Origin: Flavobacteriales bacterium
Lineage (GTDB): Bacteria; Bacteroidota; Bacteroidia; Flavobacteriales; BACL11
Assembly: GCA_002710495.1 (NCBI GenBank)
Contig: PAKE01000002.1
Span: 23,475-33,867 of the forward strand
Length of the DNA stretch: 10,393 nucleotides
Reading direction: 5' to 3'
Shown here in pieces: positions 1-9,000 of this stretch. The stretch's first letter is position 1. Each line of letters opens with the position of its first letter. The position numbers and the translations under genes were made by a program. The notes under the pieces are model-generated. The model saw nothing but the letters and a program-made list of their open reading frames with translations, made no database searches and was not told where the DNA came from.

Positions 1-2369
1 TTACGAGCACCGTGAGTAGAAATAAAGTACTCTAAAATTGAGAGTCCCTCACTAAAGTTAGTTGTAATTGGATTTTCAATAATGGATTCTCCATGGTCAC
101 CAGATTTTTTTGGTTTTGCCATAAGCCCCCTCATACCAGCTAACTGACGAATTTGTTCTTTCGATCCCCTTGCTCCAGAATCTAACATCATGTAAACTGA
201 ATTAAATCCTTGGTTATCGTTAATCATATCTCTCATTACCGTATCCGTAAGCTTTGCATTTGTATTAGTCCAAATATCAATTACCTGATTATATCTTTCA
301 TTATTAGTAATGAAACCCATATTATAATTTCTCTTAATTTCCTCTACTTTCTCATTAGCATCCTCTAATAATCCGACTTTCTCTTGTGGTACAATTACAT
401 CACCAAGATTAAACGAAAGCCCTCCTTTAAATGCCATTGTATAACCTAATTCTTTAATATCATCGAGAAACTGAACTGTTCTAGGAACACCACATGTCTT
501 TAATATTCCACCAATAATATCTCTTAAAGATTTCTTTGTAAGAAGTTCATCAACAAATTCTACATCAGAAGGAACAAATTCATTAAACAAAACTCTTCCA
601 ACTGATGTTTCTATTAATTCTGTATTTCCATTAACTTTAGTTATCTTAACTTTAATTATTGCATGTAAATCAACTACTTTCTCATTATATGCAATTTTCA
701 CATCTTCTAAAGAATAAAATGATCTACCTTCACCTATTACAGGATGGTCTTCAGTAGATTTTCTTTTTTTAGTCATATAATAAAGACCTAAAACCATGTC
801 CTGAGAAGGTACAGTAATTGGAGCTCCGTTTGCAGGGTTTAGAATATTATGAGAACCAAGCATTAAAACTTGAGCTTCTAAAATTGCATCTGCACCAAGT
901 GGTAAATGAACAGCCATCTGGTCACCATCAAAATCAGCATTAAATGCAGTACAAGAAAGTGGATGTAACTGAATTGCTTTCCCTTCAATCAATTTAGGCT
1001 GAAAAGCTTGAATACCTAATCTGTGAAGTGTTGGAGCTCTGTTTAATAAAACAGGATGTCCATGCATCACATTTTCCAAGATATCCCAAACTACAGGCTC
1101 TCTGTTGTCAATTATTCTTTTACCAGATTTTACCGTTTTTACAATTCCTCTTTCTATCAGTTTTCTGATAATAAATGGTTTGTAAAGTTCGGCTGCCATA
1201 TCTTTTGGCAAACCACATTCATGTAACTTTAATTCTGGACCTACAACAATAACTGACCTTGCAGAATAATCTACCCTTTTACCAAGTAAGTTCTGACGGA
1301 ATCTACCTTGTTTTCCTTTCAAACTATCAGATAATGATTTTAACGCTCTATTACCATCTGTTTTAATTGCTGCAGATTTTCTAGAATTGTCTAATAAAGC
1401 ATCAACCGCTTCTTGCAACATTCTTTTTTCATTTCTTAAGATTACTTCAGGAGCATTTATCTCCATCAATCTTTTTAATCTATTATTTCTGATAATAACT
1501 CTTCTATATAAATCATTTAGATCGGAAGTTGCAAACCTACCTCCATCTAAAGGAACTAATGGTCTTAACTCTGGAGGAATAACCGGAAGAACTTTTAATA
1601 TCATCCATTCTGGTCTATTCTCAGTATGTACTTGAGCTTCTTTAAAAGCTTCTACAACTTGTAATCTTTTTAAAGATTCCGTTTTTCTTTGTTGTGAAGT
1701 TTCATTTTTTGCTTTATGTCTTAATTCATGAGATAAAGAATCTAACTCTACTCTTTTTAGCATCTCAATAAGAGCTTCCGCTCCCATTTTAGCAATAAAT
1801 TTATTCTCATCAGAATCTGATAAATGTTGATTTGATGGATCTAAACTTTCTAAAATATTTAAATATTCTTCTTCAGTAATGAAATCATTGTTTTCTAATG
1901 GTTCACCCTCTTCATTTACTGCTCCATCTACAGTTTGGATAACTACATATCTTTCATAATATATAATTTGATCCATTTTTTTAGAAGGTAATCCTAATAA
2001 ATAACCAATCTTGTTAGGTAAGGTTCTAAAGTACCAGATATGAGCAACAGGAACAACTAAATTAATATGACCTACTCTCTCTCTTCTTACTTTTTTTTCT
2101 GTAACTTCTACCCCACATCTATCACAAACAATTCCTCTATATCTGATTCTTTTGTATTTTCCACAATGACATTCAAAATCTTTTGTAGGACCAAAAATTC
2201 TTTCGCAGAACAAACCATCTCTTTCAGGTTTATAAGTTCTATAATTAATTGTTTCGGGTTTTGTAACCTCTCCTGAAGATTTCGCTAATATATCTTCTGG
2301 CGAAGATAAACTAACCTTTAAAGTACTATATTCTGCAGACTGTTTTTGTGTTTTATTTTTATATGACAT
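1..2369 (-). CDS. rpoC: DNA-directed RNA polymerase subunit beta' (3'-truncated by window edge)
   Basis: Encodes the N-terminal 789 residues of beta', which with beta forms the catalytic cleft of RNA polymerase. I translated it by hand on the minus strand from the ATG at 2369-2367; the frame is open to the window edge with no frameshift. The N-terminal zinc-binding motif has Cys67, Cys69, Cys82 and Cys85 ([19 protein letters not shown]). The [16 protein letters not shown] segment (about 357-372) is part of the conserved core near the DNA/RNA cleft. The catalytic NADFDGD motif is at 477-483, with Asp479, Asp481 and Asp483 expected to hold the active-site magnesium. The window ends inside the bridge helix (…FISTHGAR). 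Full-length family members are roughly 1400 residues, so about 45% of the protein is missing. It starts 18 bases after the rpoB stop and is clearly in the same operon. The start is supported by a Shine-Dalgarno-like motif and by agreement with the usual Bacteroidota N-terminus. Confidence 0.98.
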   Translation of the reverse strand, partial: MSYKNKTQKQSAEYSTLKVSLSSPEDILAKSSGEVTKPETINYRTYKPERDGLFCERIFGPTKDFECHCGKYKRIRYRGIVCDRCGVEVTEKKVRRERVGHINLVVPVAHIWYFRTLPNKIGYLLGLPSKKMDQIIYYERYVVIQTVDGAVNEEGEPLENNDFITEEEYLNILESLDPSNQHLSDSDENKFIAKMGAEALIEMLKRVELDSLSHELRHKAKNETSQQRKTESLKRLQVVEAFKEAQVHTENRPEWMILKVLPVIPPELRPLVPLDGGRFATSDLNDLYRRVIIRNNRLKRLMEINAPEVILRNEKRMLQEAVDALLDNSRKSAAIKTDGNRALKSLSDSLKGKQGRFRQNLLGKRVDYSARSVIVVGPELKLHECGLPKDMAAELYKPFIIRKLIERGIVKTVKSGKRIIDNREPVVWDILENVMHGHPVLLNRAPTLHRLGIQAFQPKLIEGKAIQLHPLSCTAFNADFDGDQMAVHLPLGADAILEAQVLMLGSHNILNPANGAPITVPSQDMVLGLYYMTKKRKSTEDHPVIGEGRSFYSLEDVKIAYNEKVVDLHAIIKVKITKVNGNTELIETSVGRVLFNEFVPSDVEFVDELLTKKSLRDIIGGILKTCGVPRTVQFLDDIKELGYTMAFKGGLSFNLGDVIVPQEKVGLLEDANEKVEEIKRNYNMGFITNNERYNQVIDIWTNTNAKLTDTVMRDMINDNQGFNSVYMMLDSGARGSKEQIRQLAGMRGLMAKPKKSGDHGESIIENPITTNFSEGLSILEYFISTHGAR

Positions 2370-2374
2370 ATTTA

Positions 2375-2381
2375 TTCCTTT
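2375..2381 (-). promoter_or_regulatory. Shine-Dalgarno-like ribosome binding site of rpoC
   Basis: On the minus strand the rpoB-rpoC spacer reads TCTTTTAAAGGAATAAAT directly before ATG. The AAAGGA core lies 6 bases before the start codon, a normal Shine-Dalgarno spacing. It is the only clear purine-rich site of this kind among the gene starts visible here. The other leaders are A/T-rich with no AGGA or GGAG, as is usual in Bacteroidota. The site supports the chosen rpoC start. Confidence 0.65.
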
Positions 2382-2387
2382 AAAAGA

Positions 2388-5300
2388 TTATTCAAATGTA
2401 ACTTTAAGACCAAGACCCCTCAACTCGTGTAATAAGACATTAAATGATTCAGGTATTCCAGCAGAAGGTAATGCTTTACCTTTAACAATAGATTCGTAAG
2501 CTTTAGCTCTACCTATAACATCATCAGATTTAAGAGTCATCATTTCTTGTAAGATGTTAGAAGCACCATATCCTTCAAGTGCCCAAACCTCCATCTCTCC
2601 AAGTCTTTGTCCACCAAACTGAGCCTTACCTCCAAGAGGCTGCTGAGTAATAAGTGAATAAGGACCAATTGATCTAGCATGCATCTTATCATCAATTAAG
2701 TGACCTAGTTTCAACATATAAATGATACCAACTGTAGCTGGCTGATCAAATTTCTCTCCAGTACCTCCATCATACAGATATGTTTTACCAAATCTTGGAA
2801 TTCCAGCTGCATCCGATTCAATATTAATCTGATCCATAGTAGCTCCATCAAAAACTGGAGTAAAATATTTTTTATCTAGTTTTTGTCCGGCCCAACCTAA
2901 AATTGTTTCATAAATCTGACCTAGATTCATTCTAGAAGGCACTCCAAGCGGATTTAAAACAATATCAACAGGAGTTCCATCTTCAAGAAAAGGCATGTCT
3001 TCATCTCTTACAATTCTGGCAACAATACCTTTGTTTCCATGACGACCAGCAAGTTTATCTCCAACCTTCACTTTTCTTTTCTTAGCAACATATACTGTAG
3101 CTAATTGTAAAACTCCATTTGGTAACTCATCGCCAACAGTAATAGCAAATCTGTTTCTTCTGTACTCTCCATAAATTTCATTATGTTTTTTAATATATCC
3201 TTGAATAATTCTAATAACAATTATATTATTCTCTTTATTTGTAGTCCATTTTTTAGGATTTACACTTAAGAAATCAACTGTCATTAAAACTTTCTGAGTA
3301 AATTTAACTGATTTTGAAATCACCTCTTCTCCCAGTACATTATCAATACCTTGAGAGGATTTACCTCCTACAACCTGATAAATTTTATCAACTAAAACCT
3401 TTTTGAGTTTTAAAGATTCTACTTCAAAATTCTTATCAACGATTTCTAATTCATCCTTGTCTTGAGCTTTAATCCTTCTGTCTTTAATAGTCTTAGAAAA
3501 TAATGACTTACCAATAACTACACCAGCATGAGATGATTTTGCTTTTAATGAAGCATCTTTCACATCACCAGCTTTTTCTCCAAAGATTGCTCTAAGTAAT
3601 TTTTCTTCTGGTGTCGGGTCAGATTCTCCCTTTGGAGTAATCTTTCCAACTAAAATATTACCTGGTTTTATATGAGCTCCAATTCTAATCATACCAAACT
3701 CATCTAAATCCTTAGTAGCTTCTTCACTTACATTTGGAATATCAGCAGTAAGTTCTTCCGCTCCTCTTTTTGTTTCTCTTACAGCAACATTATGTTCTTC
3801 AATATGTAATGAAGTTAACCAATCTTCTCTGGCAACTCTTTCTGACAAGACAATTGCGTCCTCAAAATTATATCCTTTCCATGGCATAAAAGCAACCTTT
3901 AAATTTCTTCCAAGTGCTAATTCACCATTTTGAGTAGCATATCCTTCACATAAAACTTGTCCTTTAGTAACTTTGTCTCCTACTTTCACAATAGGGCGAA
4001 TATTCATACAAGTATTCTGATTTGTTTTTAAGAATTTTGTTAAAAGATAGGTTTTTTCTTGCTCATCAAAAGAAATTAATTTTTCCTGATCAGATTTTTT
4101 ATACTTAATTGTGATTTTAGTTGCATCAACATATTTTACAATACCTTCCCCTTCAGAATTAATTAGAGCTCTTGAATCTTTCGCTACATGAGGCTCTAAC
4201 CCAGTCCCAACAATAGGAGCGTCTGTTCTTAATAATGGTACCGCCTGACGCATCATGTTCGACCCCATTAAAGCTCTGTTGGCATCATCATGTTCCAAGA
4301 AAGGAATTAAAGATGCTGCTATTGAAGCAATCTGATTAGGAGCAACATCCATCAAACCAATATTTACAGGTTCCGTTACTGGATAATCATGACCTAATCT
4401 TGTTTTAACTGTTTGATTCACAAAACTTCCGTCTCCTTTAATTGGTGCATTTGCCTGAGCAATTGTTAGATCTTCTTCTTGTTCAGCACTTAAATATATT
4501 GGTTCTTCTTTCAAATTAACTTTACCATCTTCAACTTTTCTGTAAGGAGTTTCAATAAATCCTAAATCATTTACTTTTGCAAATACACAAAGAGAAGAAA
4601 TTAGACCAATATTTGGTCCTTCAGGAGTTTCAATAGGACATAATCTACCATAATGAGTATAGTGTACATCTCTCACTTCAAAACCTGCTCTTTCCCTAGT
4701 TAAACCTCCAGGTCCTAGTGCAGAAACTCTTCTTTTATGAGTAACTTCCGCAAGTGGATTTGTTTGATCCATAAACTGAGATAATTGAGATGTTCCAAAA
4801 AATGAATTAATTACAGAAGATAATGTTTTTGCATTAATCAAATCTGTAGGAGTAAACACTTCATTATCTCTTACATTCATTCTATCTCTAATTGTTCTAG
4901 CCATTCTGTTAAGACCAACATAAAACTGATTAGATAATTGGTCACCAACTGTTCTAACTCTTCTATTACTTAAGTGATCAATATCATCAACATCTACTTT
5001 TGAGTTAGTAAGTTCAATTAATTGTTTAATAATCTCAATAATATCTTCATTAGTAAGAACATATTTATCTTTAGGAGTATCAATTTTTAATCTATTATTA
5101 ATTCTGTGTCTACCTACAGCTCCCAAAGAATATCTTTGGTCTGAAAAGAAAAGTTTATCAATGACACCGATTGCAGTTGCTTCATCTGGTGGCTCCGCAC
5201 TTCTCAATTGTCTGTAAATATAAACTACAGCCTCTTTTAAAGAGTTTGTAGGATCCTTTTGTAATGTATTATGAATAATTGCATGTTCTCCAGTTGATTC

Positions 5301-6194
5301 TTCTCTATGTAGAAGAATTACAGCAGAACCAGATTCTACAATTTCATTAATGTGATGTTTTTCAATAATAATATCTCTCTCTAAGATAACTTCATTTCTT
5401 TCAATAGAGACTAATTCTCCAGTATCTTCATCTACAAAATCTTCAACCCATGACTTTAATACTCTGGAAGCTAATTTTCTTCCAATAACTCTTTTCAATC
5501 CACTTTTTGTTACCTTAGATTCATCGGCTAAATCAAAAATCTGTAGAATTTCTCTATCACTTTCGTATCCGATTGCTCTTAATAAAGTAGTAACCGGAAC
5601 CTTTTTCTTTCTATCAATATACGCATACATTACATCATTGATATCTGTATTAAATTCAATCCATGAACCTTTAAAAGGAATTACTCTTGCTGAATATAAT
5701 TTGGTTCCGTTTGAGTGAAAACTATGACCGAAAAATAAACCTGGAGATCTGTGTAATTGAGATACAACAACTTTTTCAGCTCCATTTACCACAAATGTTC
5801 CCTTAGGAGTCATAAATGGAATGTTTCCAAAATACACTTCCTGGACAATAGTTTCAAAATCTTCATGATCAGGATCAGTACAATAAAGTTTAAGTTTGAC
5901 CTTGAGAGGAACTTTATATGTCAAACCTCTCTGAATACATTCTTCAATAGAATATCTTGGAGGGTCAATTGTATAATCAATAAATTCTAATACAAAATTA
6001 TTTCTTGCATCAGTAATTGGAAAAAGCTCTGTAAAGGTTGTATATAAACCTTCTTTCTTTCTTTCATCTACAGTAGTTCCTGTTTGAAAAAACGCATTAA
6101 ATGTTTCTAGTTGAATATCTAGAAAATCAGGATAATTCATTTGTTTTTCAATAGATGCGAAATTAGTTCTTGGGGAATTATTTAGTATTGACAA
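2388..6194 (-). CDS. rpoB: DNA-directed RNA polymerase subunit beta
   Basis: Complete 1268-residue beta subunit, close to the usual Bacteroidota length. The rifampicin-binding cluster at about 466-495 ([16 protein letters not shown] … [10 protein letters not shown]) keeps Gln473, Asp476, His486, Arg489, Ser491 and Leu493. These match E. coli Q513, D516, H526, R529, S531 and L533, so the enzyme looks rifampicin-sensitive type. The [12 protein letters not shown] motif is at 1045-1056, with Lys1047 and Lys1055 corresponding to active-centre E. coli K1065 and K1073. The C-terminal [13 protein letters not shown] motif (from about 1199) contacts beta'. The start is a TTG at 6194-6192. Reading upstream in frame, there is no ATG or GTG before the TAG at 6227-6225. 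The next ATG (residue 19, at 6140) would remove the conserved R-T-N-F segment found near the N-terminus in this phylum. The gene lies 96 bases after rplL and 18 bases before rpoC. No Shine-Dalgarno motif precedes the start. Confidence 0.98.
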   Translation of the reverse strand: MSILNNSPRTNFASIEKQMNYPDFLDIQLETFNAFFQTGTTVDERKKEGLYTTFTELFPITDARNNFVLEFIDYTIDPPRYSIEECIQRGLTYKVPLKVKLKLYCTDPDHEDFETIVQEVYFGNIPFMTPKGTFVVNGAEKVVVSQLHRSPGLFFGHSFHSNGTKLYSARVIPFKGSWIEFNTDINDVMYAYIDRKKKVPVTTLLRAIGYESDREILQIFDLADESKVTKSGLKRVIGRKLASRVLKSWVEDFVDEDTGELVSIERNEVILERDIIIEKHHINEIVESGSAVILLHREESTGEHAIIHNTLQKDPTNSLKEAVVYIYRQLRSAEPPDEATAIGVIDKLFFSDQRYSLGAVGRHRINNRLKIDTPKDKYVLTNEDIIEIIKQLIELTNSKVDVDDIDHLSNRRVRTVGDQLSNQFYVGLNRMARTIRDRMNVRDNEVFTPTDLINAKTLSSVINSFFGTSQLSQFMDQTNPLAEVTHKRRVSALGPGGLTRERAGFEVRDVHYTHYGRLCPIETPEGPNIGLISSLCVFAKVNDLGFIETPYRKVEDGKVNLKEEPIYLSAEQEEDLTIAQANAPIKGDGSFVNQTVKTRLGHDYPVTEPVNIGLMDVAPNQIASIAASLIPFLEHDDANRALMGSNMMRQAVPLLRTDAPIVGTGLEPHVAKDSRALINSEGEGIVKYVDATKITIKYKKSDQEKLISFDEQEKTYLLTKFLKTNQNTCMNIRPIVKVGDKVTKGQVLCEGYATQNGELALGRNLKVAFMPWKGYNFEDAIVLSERVAREDWLTSLHIEEHNVAVRETKRGAEELTADIPNVSEEATKDLDEFGMIRIGAHIKPGNILVGKITPKGESDPTPEEKLLRAIFGEKAGDVKDASLKAKSSHAGVVIGKSLFSKTIKDRRIKAQDKDELEIVDKNFEVESLKLKKVLVDKIYQVVGGKSSQGIDNVLGEEVISKSVKFTQKVLMTVDFLSVNPKKWTTNKENNIIVIRIIQGYIKKHNEIYGEYRRNRFAITVGDELPNGVLQLATVYVAKKRKVKVGDKLAGRHGNKGIVARIVRDEDMPFLEDGTPVDIVLNPLGVPSRMNLGQIYETILGWAGQKLDKKYFTPVFDGATMDQINIESDAAGIPRFGKTYLYDGGTGEKFDQPATVGIIYMLKLGHLIDDKMHARSIGPYSLITQQPLGGKAQFGGQRLGEMEVWALEGYGASNILQEMMTLKSDDVIGRAKAYESIVKGKALPSAGIPESFNVLLHELRGLGLKVTFE

Positions 6195-6228
6195 TGAGCT
6201 ATATTTTAAGTTAAAAAAAATGTTCTAT

Positions 6229-6272
6229 AAAAAACGAAATGGTTTAGACCTTATAATTATAAGATCTAAACC
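6229..6272 (-). promoter_or_regulatory. rplL-rpoB intergenic hairpin plus T-tract (attenuator, leaky terminator or RNA processing site)
   Basis: The inverted repeat spans 6241-6272: 14 paired positions around a 4-base AATT loop (6255-6258). The outer arm is GGTTTAGA/TCTAAACC and the inner arm CTTAT/ATAAG. In minus-strand RNA the position between the arms is a G-U wobble, so the stem is continuous; in plus-strand RNA the same position is a C/A mismatch. Six T residues follow at 6234-6229 after a 6-base gap, and eight more at 6220-6213. The stem starts 18 bases after the rplL stop and ends 46 bases before the rpoB start. In E. coli this junction holds a partial terminator and an RNase III site that lower polymerase expression relative to ribosomal proteins. 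The same role is inferred here. The stem has only four G-C pairs and the T-tract is displaced, so a strong terminator is unlikely. Confidence 0.6.
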
Positions 6273-6276
6273 TAAC

Positions 6277-6291
6277 GTATGTAAAGCATAC
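6277..6291 (-). promoter_or_regulatory. small hairpin at the rplL stop codon
   Basis: A perfect 5-bp stem GTATG/CATAC with a 5-base loop overlaps the last base of the rplL TAG stop and lies 4 bases upstream (in transcription order) of the larger rplL-rpoB hairpin. It is short enough to arise by chance. It may be an accessory stem of the same regulatory or processing element. Confidence 0.25.
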
Positions 6292-6671
6292 TACTTAAGT
6301 TCTACTTCAGCTCCAGCTTCTTCTAGCTGAGTTTTGAAAGCTTCTGCTTCATCTTTAGCACAAGCTTCTTTAACAGTTGCAGGAGCGCTATCAACTAATT
6401 CCTTAGCATCTTTTAATCCTTTACCTGTTAATTCTTTAACTAATTTTACAACTGCTAGTTTTGACCCACCAGCTGCTGTAAGTATTACATCAAACTCTGT
6501 CTTTTCATCACCTCCTCCAGCATCACCTCCTCCAGCAGCAGGTCCTGCTACTGCTACTGCTGCTGCAGCTGGTTCGATACCATACTCTTCTTTTAATATA
6601 TTAGCCAATTCGTTTACATCTTTTACTGAAAGATTAACTAATTGTTCTGCGAAATCTTTTATATCTGCCAT
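6291..6671 (-). CDS. rplL: 50S ribosomal protein L7/L12 (bL12)
   Basis: Encodes the 126-residue stalk protein, present as multiple dimers on L10, which recruits EF-Tu, EF-G and other translational GTPases to the ribosome. The N-terminal dimerisation and L10-binding domain covers about 1-33 ([20 protein letters not shown]). A flexible Ala/Gly/Asp hinge follows at about 34-57. The C-terminal factor-binding domain is at about 58-126, with the family motifs [27 protein letters not shown] and a typical [10 protein letters not shown] ending. The hinge contains a perfect 15-bp tandem duplication. A cysteine at residue 104 sits in the C-terminal domain. The ATG at 6671 is 58 bases after the rplJ stop, with an A/T-rich leader and no Shine-Dalgarno motif. 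The stop is TAG. Confidence 0.98.
   Translation of the reverse strand: MADIKDFAEQLVNLSVKDVNELANILKEEYGIEPAAAAVAVAGPAAGGGDAGGGDEKTEFDVILTAAGGSKLAVVKLVKELTGKGLKDAKELVDSAPATVKEACAKDEAEAFKTQLEEAGAEVELK
6507..6536 (-). repeat. 15-bp perfect tandem duplication in the L7/L12 hinge
   Basis: On the coding strand GCTGGAGGAGGTGAT occurs twice in succession without a mismatch (plus-strand copies 6507-6521 and 6522-6536). Each copy encodes Ala-Gly-Gly-Gly-Asp, giving [10 protein letters not shown] within the hinge. The unit keeps the reading frame and lengthens the flexible linker by five residues. Identity at synonymous positions suggests slippage or a fairly recent duplication. Confidence 0.9.
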
Positions 6672-6729
6672 GTTATTTATTTTAAATTATTTATTTTATT
6701 AATTAATGTTGGAAGCATTCATTTTTTTA
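6672..6729 (-). other. rplJ-rplL spacer
   Basis: This 58-base spacer is strongly A/T-rich and carries no Shine-Dalgarno motif, convincing hairpin or Bacteroidota -7 element (TAnnTTTG) on the coding strand. Its only visible structures are a weak 4-bp AATG/CATT stem and an ATTAATTAAT palindrome. The A-rich run directly before the rplL ATG fits the A-rich initiation contexts known in this phylum, and suits a protein made in several copies per ribosome. Confidence 0.5.
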
Positions 6730-7251
6730 TTATTCAGCTCTTTCTGCAAGAGTTTTTACTATACCCGATAGTTTCGAACCACCAGATTGTAAAGAGGAAA
6801 TAACGTTTTTAGCAGGAGACTGAAGTAATGCAACAATTTCTGCAATAAGTTCGTTTTTCGATTTTAATTCTGATAATGTATCTAGGTATTCTTCTCCTAT
6901 ATAGAAAGATGCGTCTAAATGAGCCGCTTTAAATACTGGTTTTTCATGTTTTTTTCTGAATTCTTTAATAACCTTTGCAGGTGCATTAGCTACATCGGTA
7001 AACATGATTGATGTATTACCTTTTAATACATCATATAGTTCTTCATAATTTGAAGCATTTTTTTCTAAAGCTCTTTTAAGTAAGGTATTTTTGACAACTT
7101 GTAACGAAACCTCTCTTTTAAAACACAATCTTCTTAAATTACTTGACTCTTCAGCAGATAATCCTGAGATATCTGCTAAATAAAAATTACTATTTTCTTG
7201 AATACTTTTATCAAGTAAATCAATAAACTGATTTTTTTGTTCTTTTGTCAT
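6730..7251 (-). CDS. rplJ: 50S ribosomal protein L10 (uL10)
   Basis: Encodes a 173-residue L10, the base of the ribosomal stalk. It binds 23S rRNA next to L11 and carries L7/L12 dimers on its C-terminal helix. The N-terminal rRNA-binding domain includes the family segments FYLADISGLSAEESSNLRR (about 23-41) and VVKNTLLKRAL (about 52-62). The C-terminal part (about 130-173) is helical and of the type that binds L7/L12. Length is normal for the family. The ATG at 7251 is 20 bases after the rplA stop, and rplL follows directly, matching the usual rplJ-rplL pair. In several bacteria L10 represses its own mRNA through a leader ahead of rplJ. The 20-base spacer here is too short to hold one, so any such site would lie inside rplA. 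Confidence 0.98.
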   Translation of the reverse strand: MTKEQKNQFIDLLDKSIQENSNFYLADISGLSAEESSNLRRLCFKREVSLQVVKNTLLKRALEKNASNYEELYDVLKGNTSIMFTDVANAPAKVIKEFRKKHEKPVFKAAHLDASFYIGEEYLDTLSELKSKNELIAEIVALLQSPAKNVISSLQSGGSKLSGIVKTLAERAE

Positions 7252-7271
7252 TTTATTATATTATCTATATA

Positions 7272-7964
7272 TTAAACTAATGATTTTGAGTCAATCTCTA
7301 CACCAACACCCATAGTACTTGAAAGTGAAATACTATGAACATAATTTCCTTTTGTTGCAGTTGGTTTTAACTTCATTATAGTTTGTAATAATTCTTCAGT
7401 ATTTTCTGATAATTTTTCTGCATCAAATGACACTTTTCCTACTGAAGCATGTATAATTCCAAATTGATCAACCTTAAAGTCAATTTTACCTTTCTTTACA
7501 TCAGACACAGCCTTTCCAACTTCTAAAGTTACAGTACCAGATTTAGGGTTTGGCATTAAACCTCTAGGACCTAGAACTCTACCTAAAGCACCAATCTTAC
7601 CCATAATTGATGGCAGGGTAATAATCACATCAATATCAGTCCAACCACCTTTTATTTTTTCAATATAATCATCTAGACCTACATAGTCAGCTCCAGATTC
7701 CTTTGCTTCTGCTTCTTTATCAGCAGAAACAAGAGCTAATACTTTTAATGATTTTCCTGTTCCATGAGGTAAAGCGACTACTCCTCTTACCATCTGATTT
7801 GCTTGTTTAGGGTCTACACCTAACTTTACAGCAACATCAACAGATGCATCAAATTTCTCTGTAGAAGTTTCTTTTACCAATTTTGCAGCTTCAAGTGTTG
7901 AATATGTTGAATCTGAATCAACTTTTGAAAATGCATCTTTTCTATTTTTACTTAATTTAGCCAT
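7272..7964 (-). CDS. rplA: 50S ribosomal protein L1 (uL1)
   Basis: Encodes a 230-residue L1, which binds 23S rRNA helices 76-78 and forms the mobile L1 stalk that helps deacylated tRNA leave the E site. The family signature [20 protein letters not shown] runs at about 124-143. The two-domain order is intact: N- and C-terminal segments form domain I, and the central part (roughly 70-160) forms domain II. Length is typical. The ATG at 7964 lies 27 bases after the rplK stop with no Shine-Dalgarno motif (leader ends AAATAGTCCA). In E. coli L1 is also a translational repressor of the L11-L1 mRNA. No matching leader is evident in the spacers here. Confidence 0.98.
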   Translation of the reverse strand: MAKLSKNRKDAFSKVDSDSTYSTLEAAKLVKETSTEKFDASVDVAVKLGVDPKQANQMVRGVVALPHGTGKSLKVLALVSADKEAEAKESGADYVGLDDYIEKIKGGWTDIDVIITLPSIMGKIGALGRVLGPRGLMPNPKSGTVTLEVGKAVSDVKKGKIDFKVDQFGIIHASVGKVSFDAEKLSENTEELLQTIMKLKPTATKGNYVHSISLSSTMGVGVEIDSKSLV

Positions 7965-7991
7965 TGGACTATTTTGATTTATCTTATTAAT

Positions 7992-8429
7992 TTAACTAGG
8001 AAAAACTCCTTTAACTTTAATGCCCATGCTTCTTGCAGTACCAGCAACCATTCGCATTGCAGACTCTACTTTAAAAGCATTTAAATCAGCCATTTTATCC
8101 TCAGCAATAGATCTTATCTGATCCCAAGTGACAGTAGCAACTTTCACTCTATTTGGCTCACCAGAACCACTCTTCTTTTTTGCTGCTTCTAATAATTGAG
8201 CTGCTGCAGGAGCTGTTTTAATAATGAACTCAAATGATTTATCTGCAAATACAGTAATAACAACTGGAATAATTTTCCCTGCTTTATCCTGTGTTCTTCC
8301 ATTAAACTGTTTACAAAACTCCATAATATTTACACCTTTCGCTCCAAGAGCGGGACCCACAGGTGGTGCTGGATTTGCCGCCCCTCCTCTAATTTGTAGT
8401 TTAATAATACCTGTTACTTGTTTTGCCAT
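7992..8429 (-). CDS. rplK: 50S ribosomal protein L11 (uL11)
   Basis: Encodes a 145-residue L11, which binds the GTPase-associated region of 23S rRNA at the stalk base and takes part in factor-dependent GTP hydrolysis and stringent-response sensing by RelA. The N-terminal domain has the proline-rich [20 protein letters not shown] segment (19-38). Pro22 and Pro23 are the residues classically linked to thiostrepton and micrococcin action and are present. The C-terminal rRNA-binding domain ends in [12 protein letters not shown] (130-141). Length and both domains are normal. The ATG at 8429 is only 11 bases after the nusG stop, and the leader (AATAAAACAAG) is A-rich with no Shine-Dalgarno motif. 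Confidence 0.98.
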   Translation of the reverse strand: MAKQVTGIIKLQIRGGAANPAPPVGPALGAKGVNIMEFCKQFNGRTQDKAGKIIPVVITVFADKSFEFIIKTAPAAAQLLEAAKKKSGSGEPNRVKVATVTWDQIRSIAEDKMADLNAFKVESAMRMVAGTARSMGIKVKGVFPS

Positions 8430-8440
8430 CTTGTTTTATT

Positions 8441-8995
8441 CTAAATTTTTTCAACTTGCATGAAATTCAACTCCAAAGGAGTTTTTCTTCCAAATATCTT
8501 AACAATTAATTTCAATTTTTTCTTTTGTTCATCAATAGATTCAATTTCAGCATTAAAACTATTAAACGGACCATCAATAACTTTCACTGTTTCACCAGCA
8601 ATAAAAGGAATACTAACATTTTCATCAGTTAGAGCCATTTCATCAACTCTACCTAATATCTTATTTATCTCTGCATCTCTCATAGGAACAGGATCACCAC
8701 CCTTTTTTGCTCCTAAAAAACCCATCACATTCTGAACTCCTCTAATAATATGAGGAACTTCACCAGTTAAATTAGCTTCAACTAAAAGGTATCCTGGAAA
8801 AAAATTCTTCTCTCTACTGACCTTCTTCCCGTTTTTTATCTGATAAACCTTTTCAGTAGGAATCAGAATCTGAGAAACAAAAGCATTTAGATTCAGTCTA
8901 TCAATCTCTTTCTCTATAAATAATCGAGTCTTCTTCTCTTTCCCTCCCATTACCCTGAGAACATACCAGTTATTCTCTGAAACTTTGCTTTCCAT
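8441..8995 (-). CDS. nusG: transcription termination/antitermination protein NusG
   Basis: Encodes a 184-residue NusG, the universally conserved elongation factor that binds the RNA polymerase clamp and, through its C-terminal domain, contacts the ribosome (S10) or Rho. The NGN domain covers about 8-118 (NNWYVLRVMGGKEKKTRLFI, then the hallmark FFPGYLLVE at 65-73). A KOW domain follows (about 130-184; GETVKVIDGPFNSFNAEIES at 134-153). Length is typical, with no inserted third domain. This looks like housekeeping NusG rather than a specialised paralogue such as RfaH, UpxY or LoaP, because it sits in the secE-nusG-rplK context. The ATG at 8995 is 5 bases after the secE stop, so translational coupling is likely. 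Confidence 0.97.
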   Translation of the reverse strand: MESKVSENNWYVLRVMGGKEKKTRLFIEKEIDRLNLNAFVSQILIPTEKVYQIKNGKKVSREKNFFPGYLLVEANLTGEVPHIIRGVQNVMGFLGAKKGGDPVPMRDAEINKILGRVDEMALTDENVSIPFIAGETVKVIDGPFNSFNAEIESIDEQKKKLKLIVKIFGRKTPLELNFMQVEKI

Positions 8996-9000
8996 TATTT

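Noticed and set aside
1387-2276. Two short plus-strand open frames (1387-1635 and 2067-2276) opposite rpoC
   Set aside because: Both lie wholly within continuous, conserved beta' coding sequence and encode low-complexity Ser/Phe/Ile-rich peptides typical of antisense frames in A/T-rich genes.
4710-4799. Possible rifampicin-resistance substitutions in rpoB
   Set aside because: All the main resistance positions carry the sensitive residues. The differences from E. coli (Thr478 for Asn518, Ala482 for Ser522) are conservative lineage variation and not strong evidence of resistance.
5757-5990. 77-residue plus-strand open frame opposite rpoB
   Set aside because: It is fully inside the conserved N-terminal region of beta, with no supporting signals.
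6334-6702. 122-residue plus-strand open frame opposite rplL
   Set aside because: It is the antisense shadow of the Ala/Gly-rich rplL gene. Its Pro/Ser/Ala-rich sequence is what the hinge gives when read backwards, and it has no recognisable domain or start signal.
8224-8735. Plus-strand open frames (8224-8463 and 8460-8735) opposite rplK and nusG
   Set aside because: They are shadows of conserved genes on the minus strand, with no domain, spacing or start evidence.
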